From the NCBI RefSeq assembly GCF_001039355.2, contig NW_019775592.1:103954-139675 (forward strand): 35,722 nt of DNA, written 5' to 3'. Of the stretch, positions 10,178-20,610 are shown one piece after another; position 1 is the first letter of the stretch, and each line of letters opens with the position of its first letter. The position numbers and the translations under genes were made by a program. The stretch is from Lingula anatina (Eukaryota > Brachiopoda > Lingulata > Lingulida > Lingulidae). The notes below the pieces were generated by a model, which saw only the letters and a program-made list of their open reading frames with translations, ran no database searches and had not been told where the DNA came from.

Positions 10178-12451
10178 CCTATTTGATGGTAGATTCGGAC
10201 CTATAAATTAAAGTAGTTATCTCCAGAGTTGTTGCCAAGATCTGTTCAAAACAAACAGCCTTAGTATTGCTGCGCATGTGAGAAGGTTGCTTAGATAAGG
10301 TTGTTTAAGGACAAGTGCCCGCCATGTAATGGCACGTCATTATTATTGTAAATAGCTTACTGCTATGCTTGGTGTTGCAAGTTATTTATGGTCTGCCCTC
10401 CTTTGCGTTTTGCGTTTTACATTTCATTCTCTACTCACGACTTGTTCAAATACTTTATTTCTGCTCTTTGACCTAAAGACTTAGTGTACATTTACATTAT
10501 AACGTTGTCACATGTTGGAAATTATCGCTGTCACTGAAATGAACTCGTTGCAAATATGATGGTGAAAATGATGTTTCAATAGTTTTGGCACATTGAAAAT
10601 ATTCGATTATTTTAAGAATAAAGTGTTAAAACTGCCAGACACTGACACCTGTCAGAAGTCACATCGGTCGACATATTATTTTTAAAATAAATTTTAAAAA
10701 CACCAAATACTCTTAATTTCATTGCAATATCTTCAAAACTATCGGCGTTGTTTAACCTTGAAATTAGGAACGTTTTGTTTTAATCCCACTGATATAAGGA
10801 AATCGTTATTGTATTTGATAGGTTACCTCATGAACAGCTATTAAAATGCCCAACTAGACAAAATACCCCAAATATAACGAGCCAATTTATTCTTCTTAAT
10901 AAACCATTTATTTACATTGCATAAGCTATTAATATTGTGCATGAATATAGTAAAGACACACACACACACACAGAAAGAGGGAGAGAAGGAAACGGACTAT
11001 AAACCATACAGTCTTATAAACGGCTTATAAATTCACTCTCACATATCTATATGAACGAGTCCATTGAAGAACATATTCCTGATTGGCAACTTTAGCCCTC
11101 ATTTCAGAAATAAAACATTTAACACCCAGTTACGGATACATACCGAATCATTCGTTTTCAAAAGGAATAATCAGTGTTTCTTATAAAGCAGCACAAATCT
11201 GGTTATGTACTGTATATATAGTTTTCTATGTCATACTACATCGTTCATCAAAACAAAGCAGTATAACACCATATCGAGTGCTTAACACAGATATATACTT
11301 TCTAAGATAAAACTAATAAAATAACTATATATCAGCAATATTGAAAATGTACCTGCATTATTGATAAAGAACATAACAGTATATGCACCGTTGTTAACTT
11401 GTAACAATACCACTCATATCATACTGGTATCGATTGGTGTAAAGTTGTAAACTCTGTTGCATGATTCAAACAGTAATGTGACAATATGTCGATAATGTAG
11501 CATTCCGTCGACGTTCCACTTGATAAAGAGCATTGATAGTGATTTTATACATGAGCGCTTTATCTGTATCTGAGGTCTCCCCCCCCCCTTTGCAGGTGCA
11601 GATCTTCAAGCCACACATAAATTGTAAATACGTCTTGGATATGTACGTCCAACTGTATGTGTCACATCAACATGGGTAAAAGCCCAGTTGTTTGTCTTAA
11701 GCATCAAGGACCCTAGTACCCTGCAAGACATTCACAAGGGGGTACAGTCGTTGCCCGTAAAGTTACAGTCGTGTTTGCATCTTTTCCAGTTTTTTGTCAT
11801 CTTCGGATTTGTCTTCCTTTATTTCGTCACCTTTCTTATCACCCTTCTTTTTTTTCGTTTCAGGCTTGGCTTCCTCGTAGACTCTGAAATTATAGATAAA
11901 CCAATAATTGCAAGGTATGCGTTAACGCTTCCGATCCGGGCTTTAGATTTTTTTATCTTTATTTAAAAATTCTATCGTATGGTTAATAAATGCATTACTA
12001 TTTTCACTGATATCATTGTCCTCACTGAAGCTTTCAAATCAGTGTCAAACACAATGGATCCGTAAAAGTATTTACAACCTAGGAGATTCCAACAGGTTGT
12101 CAAATTCCTCTAGGTTCTGCGGGAGATCTCTGCGCACAGTCTCAGGTAACAGAAGTGACAGCAGTCCTGCGATGATTGACTCAGCTCCAAGGATGATAAA
12201 AGGCAGTGCAGCAATTGGCTCCTTTATCAAAATAACTTGAGGAGCCAAGGCGCTGCCAACTCTGGCAAAGGTAGACGACAAGCCCAGAGCTATAATTCTG
12301 GAAGAATCGAAAATTTACCATGAGACTGAAGTCAATTAAACAGGCGAGAATATTAATCTTTAAAATTCTATTATGATCGACGCAGTACCAATGTGGCCTA
12401 CTAAATAACATCTGAAGGAATTGAAGGTTACCGGTGTAACAGGAAAGGAAG
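9513..12451. repeat. Large duplicated block, copy X
   Basis: Runs from caagttagggtttgttg in gene A intron 1, through gene A exon 1 and its upstream region, to the 3' exons of 'gene B' and part of intron 7, ending ggaaaggaag. It is nearly identical to 12453-15405 except for short indels. It ends exactly at the n at 12452, where copy Y begins. Confidence 0.9.
10178..11762. other. Intergenic region upstream of gene A
   Basis: No gene. It matches 13164-14719 along its length as part of the X/Y duplication. It contains a CA microsatellite near 10957-10972. The 75-codon plus-strand frame near 11083 has a counterpart near 14060, but the similarity is at DNA level with indels that break it. No reliable promoter motif was identified. 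Confidence 0.6.
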
Positions 12452-13163
12452 NCAAGTTAGGGTTTGTTGTTCTGTAGCATACGTCGCTCTAAAAAGAGGA
12501 CAATAATGCATTTTCACTTTTTTTATACAGTTTTATACTCCTAAGGGTGCCATTCTAAAATTGCCTTATTTCTGTTGGGTTTTCCTTTAATTTTGTTTGT
12601 TTATAATAAATTTGTATGTCTATGTATCATTCATATTCAATGTTATATCTGTACCACTGATCTGATCTGTTACGGCTTATACAAAATTTTAAACAACACA
12701 AAAGTCATAGGGAAATAAATATTGAGAAAAGCTGCATTCTTACCTCTGATACCACAGTTGAGGTATATATTTCTTGACTGTATTCTAGTCCCAAAGGACA
12801 TTCAACAATAGCTGTGTTATTATCTGAAACAGAAGGAATCTCATAATGTGTGTCATTTCCCGTTTTGTTATCTCTCCTCCATGATCTCAGCTTACAACTA
12901 CTTCGGGTCAATTTGCCGTCCTTTTCTGTCCATGGGATGGTCAGGTTCAGCAGCTCCTCGTGAGAAAGGTTTCCGTAGACCCTCTCTGCGCTCGATACGT
13001 ACTCGGCTGGGATTTTACAGTTGTGTTTCGGCGTTGCCGCCATAAAAACCGGAGAGAAGACACGAACAGCACCGTACAGTCCAACCAGACAAATTAGAAA
13101 ATACTGTCGTTTCTGAAAAGTGCCAAACTCGCCAATAATTTGTAAAAGCTCGTCCAAATGCAT
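11763..13163 (-). CDS. SLC22-type transporter fragments, 'gene B' (exons 1, 8, 9 only)
   Basis: Minus-strand exons: E1 12744-13163 (140 codons, MHLDELLQIIGEFGTFQ, Trp78 intact), E8 12079-12297 (219 nt, ARVGS and PETVRR), E9 11763-11883 (charged tail ending KMQTRL). Exons 2-7, which span about 3.7 kb in gene C, are absent. The n at 12452 joins intron 7 sequence directly to intron 1 sequence. E1 is nearly identical to gene A exon 1, whereas E8 and E9 are nearly identical to those of gene C. This mosaic, with the n exactly between the two duplicated blocks, suggests that 'gene B' is an artefact: the second allele of gene C's 3' end placed beside the second allele of gene A's 5' end. If real, it is a chimeric gene with unsequenced middle exons. 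Confidence 0.6.
12452..12452. other. Single-n assembly join between duplicate blocks
   Basis: The sequence before the n (gtaacaggaaaggaag) recurs at 15390-15405 and there continues into gene C intron 7. The sequence after it (caagttagggtttgttg) recurs at 9513 in gene A intron 1. The n is therefore a contig join, not a base ambiguity. Confidence 0.9.
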
Positions 13164-15405
13164 CCTGTTTGGTGGTAGGTTAGGATCTCTCAATTTTTAT
13201 TTCAATATTAGTCACCTCCAAAGTTGTTGTCAAGATCTGTTCAAACCAGACTGCCTTAATATTGCTGCGCGTGTGAAAAGGTTGCTTAGATAAGGTTGTT
13301 TAAAGACAAGTGCCCGCCATGTAATGGTGCGTCATCATTATTGTAAATAGCTTACTGCTATGCTTGGTGTTGCGAGTTATTTATGGTCCACTCTCCATCG
13401 CATTTTGCGATTTGCATTTCATTCTCTACTCACGACTTGTTCAAGTACTTTATATCTATTCTTCGGCCTGTAGACTAAGTGTACATCTACATTTCTATAT
13501 TTTGGGATTTATTGCTGTCGCTGAAATGGGCTCGTTACAAAAATGATGATGAAAATGATGATTTAATAAATTTTGTCTCTTCGAAAATATTCAATTCTTA
13601 AGACAAAGTGTAAAAACTGCCAGACTCTGGCACTTGTCACATCGGCCGGCATATTATTTTTTACTTATTAAAAACACAAAATATTCTTAATTTCATTGTA
13701 ATATCTTATTGAATTTCGAAATTAGGAACGTTTTTTTATCCCACCAATATATATTTAACCAAGTACGAAATAAGGAAATCGTTATTGATTTTGGTAGCAT
13801 AACTCATGATCAGCTATTAAGAATGCCCAAATATAGACAAAATACCCCAAATATAACGAGCCAATTTATTCTACTAAAACCATTTATATACACTGCATAA
13901 GCTATAAATATTATACATGTATGTAGTAAACACACGCACGTTCGCACACACACACGCACACACACACACACAGACAGAAACAGAGAAAGAAACGGACTAT
14001 AAACCATACAGTCCAAGGCGGCTTTTAAATGGATTATAAGTTCACTTTCAAATATCTATATGCACAAGTACATTGGAAAACATTTACATGAACAAATAAA
14101 ACATTTGAACACCCCCAGTTACAGATACATACCGATTCATTCGTTTTCAAAAGGAACGAGCAACGCTTGTTATAAAGCTGCACAAAAATCTGGTTATGTT
14201 CTGTATATAAAGTTATTTATGCAATACTACGTCGTTTATCAAGAATTTCAAAACAAAGCAGTAACCACCCATATCGAATGCTTAATACAGTATTTAGCTT
14301 TTAAGATAAAACTAATCAAATAATAATGTGTCAGTAATATTGAAAATTTACCTGTATCATTGATAAAGAACATACCAGTACATGTACCGTTGATAACGTG
14401 TAACAATACCACTGATATTATATTGGTATTGATTGGTGTAAAGTTGTAGACTTTGTTACATGATTCAAACAGTAAATGTGGCAATATGTCGATGTCCCTC
14501 TTGATAAAGAATATTGATAGTGTTTTATACACGAACGCTGTATGTGTATCTGAGGTACTATCCCCCTATGCAGGTGCAGATCTTCAAGTCACACTTAAAT
14601 TGTAAATACGGCTTGGATATATACGTCCAACTGTATGTGTCACATATACATGGGTAAAAGCCCAGCTGTTGAAGACCCTAGTACCCTACCACATGCGGGT
14701 ACAGCCGTTGCCCTAAAAGTTACAGTCGTGTTTGCATCTTTTCCATTTTTTTGTCATCTTCGGATTTGTCTTCCTTTATTTCTTCATCTTTCTTATCACC
14801 CTTCTCTTTTTTCGTTCCAGGTTTGGCTTCTTCGTAGACTCTGAAATTATAAACAAACCAATAATTGCAAGGCACTAAATAACGTTTCAGATCCGGGATT
14901 TTGTTTTTATCTTTATTTTAAAATTCTATCATAGGGCTAACAAGTGTACTAATATTATCATTGATATCATTGTCCCCACTGAAGCTTTCAAATCAGTGTC
15001 AAACATAATGGATCCGTAAAAGTATTTACAACCTAGGAGACTCCAACAGGTTGTCAAATTCCTCTAGGTTCTGCGGGAGATCCCTGCGCACAGTCTCAGG
15101 TAACAGAAGTGACAGCAATCCTGCGATGATTGACTCAGCTCCAAGGATGATAAAAGGCAGTGCAGCAAATGGCTCCTTTATCAAAATAACTTGAGGAGCC
15201 AAGGCGCTGCCAACTCTGGCAAAGGTAGACGACAAGCCCAGAGCTATAATTCTGGAAGAATCGAAAATTTACCATGAGACTGAAGTCAATTAAACAGGCG
15301 AGAATATTAATCTTTAAAATTCTATTATGATCGACGCAGTACCAATGTGGCCTACTAAATAACATCTGAAGGAATTGAAGGTTACCGGTGTAACAGGAAA
15401 GGAAG
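12453..15405. repeat. Large duplicated block, copy Y
   Basis: Second copy of 9513-12451 in the same orientation. It begins directly after the n, runs through the exon 1 copy (12744-13163), the upstream region and gene C exons 9 and 8, and ends within gene C intron 7 at ggaaaggaag (15405). Differences from copy X are scattered substitutions and small indels, including an extra 40 bp or so next to exon 1 and different CA tract lengths. Confidence 0.9.
13164..14719. other. Intergenic region, copy of 10178-11762
   Basis: No gene. It contains an interrupted CA/CG microsatellite (about 13930-13975). It belongs to block Y, so the same features appear as upstream of gene A. Confidence 0.6.
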
Positions 15406-18400
15406 TCCGCTAGGAACCGTAGTCCGCATCTCATTACTTTGTACAGGTGACATTCGTCCCTTATACTAACCAAAATGCTGCCTATAACCCTATTAAACCT
15501 GTACATTCCTAGGACTCCCATTCCTGTCACACCGGTTCAGGCAAACCTACCTCATCACTGTTGGGTAAACCTCCGCCGTCAACACGTATATCACAGCAAA
15601 CGATGCAGAGATGCCCATCTTGCCAATTAATGCCATTGTCATAATAAGCCAATGCAAATCTGAAAATACAAATGAGTCAGTTTACCGAAAAGCACACGAC
15701 GATCTGAATTACTGTAAAAATCAAGGCTACATTTTCTGTAACTTTTTTGTTCTTAATTAAAAGCTTAATTAAAAGTTCAAAGTGACAGTCGAAGAAGCGC
15801 GTACTTCGGGAACTTAGCAGTTCTGGCGTTAAGTGGCACTGAATAACCTAAAGTGATAACAACTGCTCATTTGGGGAAAAAAAAAATTTCCAGGGGTAAA
15901 CGACAATTTTATTATACTTACCAATGGTTAAAGAATCCATTTCTGCATGCAAAGTCAGTCCGTTTTTTCTAAAAGTATGTTTATTGTACTAATCTCTTAA
16001 GAGATCCCATACGAAGAGTTCTTTAACTAACCTGACGGCACAGTGCCGGAAACAATGCAAGCCACCCCGCCGAGTATCATGAATCCGACCAAGGACATTC
16101 TTCTGCCAATTTTGTCGATGAGGAAAACAGCCAGAGTGTAGGCTGGGATTTCAATGGCACCCATCAGTGTAAAGTTAAGGTAGAGATCACCACCTAATCC
16201 TGCAGAGTTCAGTGACAGCCCGTAATACACCATGCTGTTGACCATCCTTTGAAATGTAAATTTGGACACAATTAGTAACATCAAATCAACACAGATTAGT
16301 TACTAAGAATTTGTGACTATTTTCTATACACAATGTGGTGCATACTACCTTCCATTTCTTGTGTCATTCACGGCTCACAATTGTTAATTATTATATCGAA
16401 GTGGTGGTGAAAACATACATGTATTTAACTATAATAACTGTGTTCGGTTTGATTAATAACCAATTTGTGCATATTCTTCCCTGAATGGTAGGTTGAGTCA
16501 AGAAAAATAATGTGTTAACTCGACTCATTTCTCTACTCACCAGTTAAAACACACATTAACCGTTAAAGCCGTCCGTTTCCATGTCCTCACCATATCTAAA
16601 GGGGTGTAGGTCCGAGTAGAAGTGACCGCTTCATCTTTGTCCTCTATGACAGACTTAATAGTCTCATCATCAGGCTCGGAGTTGATATTTGTCATAGAAA
16701 CTGATCGGATCAACTTCTCTGCCTCGTCGGTGCGGCGTCTTGACAGCAGCCATCGGAAAGATTCGGGAAGAACGCTGGAAAATAAAGCGATGGGACGGCA
16801 GTTAGATATAATTTGAACTGCAATAATAATGCACTTAAAGGAGGATACATGTGTCAAAAAAACAAGCGCAATTGATCTGGTTTGTTTGATGTTTAAATGT
16901 GGCTATTAAAACTTAGTCACACAGCTGACCAAGATACTTGGCCCCGGTTTCACACACACGCACACACACGCACACACACACACACACATACGCACAGTCA
17001 GGTTCCCTTGTTATGAACCTAATTACCAAGGTTACATGGTCACATGGGAACATTTTTTTCGGATAAGGTGCAGTGAAACAGCACTCTCATGGAAATCCTA
17101 GTTAACTAAGCCAGGGAACTGACTTAGTTTTTTTTTGTGAAACTGGGGCCAAGATACTTGATCACACTGACTAGCCACCTTAACCAATATTCATCATCCC
17201 AGAGACCCAAAAGCCTGTTGAGTCCCTTTTCAACAACGTGGCCTGAGGCGCTCAAAGCTGAATAAGTTACAGGCTATGCATTTATTTTCTAATTTCGTTC
17301 AGATATATCAATTTCCCCGTTTAAAACGTTTACTTTTAAATCTTAGGCGACTATAGGACAGAATATTTTAAGGCATGTGTCTTGCAACTAATTTAGCGAT
17401 CATGTGAAAAATTCGCCAAAACTCTCCTACAGATCATCTGAAGATGATGACGGCTTTTAAAACATGCTTCCTGTACTTCAATGAAAAAAGTCTGGCCAAG
17501 CATAACGCACTTTAGACACATGTGAATAGTTCTGAAGATTTTACTTACAAATAATACAGCCCAAACAGGTAGGCAGGCACGTACAGCACTAGAGCGAGGT
17601 GTCTCCAGTTTCTTATGAAGTAAGCAAACAGTACGAGGTAGAAGTAACCAAAACTAAAGAAGTACATAACGCCAAATCCAGTCAAATTTCGTTTGCTTGG
17701 GCCCACAAATTCGAGTCCTGTAAAATGAAGACAAAAGATTATTAAGTGAATGATAGCTACTGAACAAACAAAAAAACATTCAATGGGCTTCATAAGTAGC
17801 TTTATAAATATTTGGACTTTATCTTTGCAAGATGAACACAGGGAAGGTATAATTTCGTTCCATGTTGACTGGAGAATAAATACTTATAACAAGACGCGTG
17901 GGGTAGAAGTTCACAAAGTTGTGAAGATTAACAAACTTGTTTGCCATATTTCCGCGTAGTTTTCAAGTTAGCCAATTACCAATGGTGAATGTAGTCAGGA
18001 ATATACAGCCACTGAGTGATCCCTGGAGACCTTGAGACACTATGTATACTATCACATTGGGAGAAAGGGCGGTGAGGATCCCCACAGATGCCGATAACAT
18101 TGCCGCAACCAGAAACGTCGGTTTCCGCCCGAACCTGAAATTATAATGAATTATTTTGATCTAATGATATCCTAAAATAACCCGACAAAATAAGACAACG
18201 TTTGCTTGCATATATTCAAATACAAACTGCCACGTATTGGCAATTAGATTAATAAGAAATATCCAAAATATGAGACACCTGCTGGATGCATGTTCCAACA
18301 TTGTCCGGTGTGATATGGATGTATACTCTACCAGGACCGCAGATGAATTACGTGCACTTTTTCTCTAAGTGCAGAAAAATTCCATGAATTATACAAAAAC

Positions 18401-19694
18401 ATATCTAGCTGTTATTAGCGAATAAGCGAAAAATCAATCTGTGGCCCTTGTAGAGAGCGACACGAATGCTAGTCTGCCAGGCCCCGCACTCATTACTTTA
18501 AACAGGTGCCATTTGTCCCATATGTCAATCCCCAACACCTAACCTTCAACTTAATTAACTATATATAGAACGTGTGCTTCCATTTCTTGGACTATTATCC
18601 CTGTCACAGTTTCAGTGTCGCCGGAAGCCAAACGATATAGCATTAGAGAATAAAGTTATTGATAAGTAGGGTGTTGATGGTGTCCCGACTTTTTATTTGA
18701 AAATAAAACGAAGTACATTACATAAAATGATGGAGACTATGCAGGTACATGTATATTGAATCGAAAGCAAATTAAACGATCACAGATAGAGGGCAGACGA
18801 TCGTATAAAGTTAAAGCCCATTTCGCTTCTTTTTGCACATGTCATAATCATTCAACATACATTTCAGTTTAGAAATCCATCTTCATACTTCATTTTCTCA
18901 CAATGGACCTATCAAATATCTTCAGCCATTGCACAGAATTATACTTTGCGATACTCACCTATCACTAAGTATCCCTGATAAAGCATCCCCCACCAGTTTA
19001 CCGACAAAGAATACGGACTGACTAGTGCTGACCAGCCATTCGTTGCCACAGCCCAGATCAAACTGAAGGAAATATTAGAGAGTGAGGCAACCTCTCTCTA
19101 AGATTCAAAATAGGACATTATTAGTGGTTAATATTTTTTGGTATGAAGAAGCACTTTACGATGTTACGTCTGGAATTCTTCCTTCACAGTCGGATCAATA
19201 GATCATGAAATAAAAATGGAAAATAGTCGAATGAAAGTTAAGGTGGTATAATAATTTACAAGCTGTATTCTTACCTCTGATACCACAGTTGACGTATGAA
19301 TTTCTTGACTGTATTCCCGGTCCAGAGGACATTCAATACTCCCTGTGTTATTATCTGAGGCGGAAGGAACCTCATAATATGTGCCATTTCCCGTTCGGTT
19401 ATCTCTCTCCCATGATTTCAGCTTACAGCTACTTCGTACCAGTTCTCCGTCTTTTTCTTCCCATGGGATGGTCAGGTTTAGCAGCTCCTCGTGAGAAAGG
19501 TTTCTGTAGGCCCTATCCGCGCTCGATACGTACTCTGCGGGAATTTTACAGTTATATGTGGGCGTTGCTGCAAGGAACACGGAACAGAGGATAGGGACAG
19601 CCGTGTACAGAGCCGCTAGACATATTAGGAAATACTGGCGTCTCTGGAAAGTCCCAAACTCACCGATAATCTGTAAAAACTCGTCTAAATGCAT
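14720..19694 (-). CDS. SLC22-type organic ion transporter, gene C (complete)
   Basis: A complete nine-exon gene, 581 codons. E1 19275-19694, E2 18959-19062, E3 17980-18134, E4 17549-17717, E5 16541-16774, E6 16032-16246, E7 15551-15659, E8 15033-15251, E9 14720-14840; intron phases 0,2,1,2,2,1,2,2. GEFGTFQ at 11-17; TM1 about 21-43; an extracellular loop to about 140 with Cys49, Cys90, Cys122 and sequons at 65, 73, 103 and 115. SDRFGRKP at 173-180, PESFRWLL at 286-293, DKIGRR at 405-410, ARVGS at 480-484, PET at 520-522. Arg481 occupies the TM11 site that is Arg in OAT/OCTN-type members and Asp in OCT1-type members, so an anion or zwitterion substrate is more likely than a plain cation (inference). 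The tail after 542 is Lys/Glu-rich and ends QTRL, like a class I PDZ ligand. If intron 8 is retained, translation stops two codons after Pro541 (TAA 15026-15028). The start is the MHLDE ATG common to the array. Confidence 0.93.
15848..16026. mobile_element. TTAAAGGGATAA-type MITE abutting a splice donor
   Basis: The left end is taaagtgataacaactgctc, then ccaggggtaaacgac, accaatggttaaagaatcc and the palindrome aatctcttaagagat. The right end is gaagagttctttaa. Its terminal TTAA lies five intron bases from exon 6 of gene C, so the donor context GTTAG runs straight into the element's terminal repeat. Confidence 0.7.
16940..17150. mobile_element. MITE with GGCCCCGGTTTCACA ends and 9-bp target duplication
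   Basis: The left terminus ggccccggtttcaca and right terminus tgtgaaactggggcc are inverse copies. Both are flanked by aagatactt (16931-16939 and 17151-17159), a perfect 9-bp target-site duplication. The interior has a CA/CG microsatellite. It lies in intron 4 of gene C. A 9-bp duplication is usual for MuDR-like elements and 8 bp for hAT, so the superfamily is open. Confidence 0.85.
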
Positions 19695-20610
19695 CTTTTT
19701 TAAGGATTCAATGTGAACCTCTTTGTCTGCAAAGCGGGGTTATAAACTGGCTTTGTTTACTATTCAATATCGCGTCATTTAAATAGCAAACAATGAAGTA
19801 CGAGTAAGAAATAATAATAAAAAAGCTTTGCATTTGGTATTTAGTTATGGTGCTGTTTCACTTGCCTATCTACAAACACGACAAATATCAGAGGTCGCAC
19901 TATTTTTAAACATAGTGTAGATGATAAGTGGTGACATTCGTAAAAAATCGTGCTTTGTCGATAACGTAATTTTGCCACTTTCAGATAAAATAAGGCGCCA
20001 TAGAAGCAATAGAATGAACAAATATGCCTCCAAATAGCTCCCTCCTCTTTTAAAATAATAATGAAGCAACAGTTTTCAGAAGTACCTAAAACAAATATAC
20101 CTTACAAACTATGAAGGCGAACTCATAAAACAAATTTTGGAGAGCGTGTAGGTAGATCCACGAGAAGCTAAGATAAGGATAAGGCTCCGTCATGACGCAT
20201 TTCTTAATCCGTGCTTCGTTCTTGGTTTTTCGTTTCAAAATCCACCTACATGTACCACTTCTCTTCCATTTATTATTTACGATACATTTGTCTCACCTCG
20301 CATTTCTAACAAAATGTGCCAAATGTACAGCATTGTTGAAGTGCACCATTTTATTTGTTTGCCAAGTATTCATGTTTCTCAGAACAAAATGAATCAATTT
20401 TTTGCTTTGTGTGTTAAACTCTCTTAAAATTTCAGTTAATTATGTCTTGCACATTTGACACCTAAAATACAATACTGCACGTACACGTTTATACCTCAGT
20501 TGGTGTTAACATTTTATTGAAAATATCTACGTCTTCAGTTGATTGGAAAATTGCGAAAGAAGAACGTTCATTCCAAACACTTGGCATTCAGCGTATGTGT
20601 GCACCGTAAG
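19695..20610. other. Intergenic spacer between genes C and D
   Basis: No gene is supported. It should contain the gene C promoter (right side) and the gene D 3' end (left side). An AATAAA on the minus strand at 20513-20518 is about 95 nt past the gene D stop. Frames on both strands are short and AT-driven. Confidence 0.5.
20513..20518 (-). promoter_or_regulatory. Possible polyadenylation signal of gene D
   Basis: AATAAA on the minus strand, about 95 nt downstream of the gene D stop codon, a normal distance. A second AATAAA lies at 20350-20355. Candidate only. Confidence 0.35.

Noticed and set aside
11083-11310. Plus-strand frame repeated in altered form at 14060-14323
   Set aside because: Similarity is at DNA level from the X/Y block duplication; indels change the frame and ends between copies.
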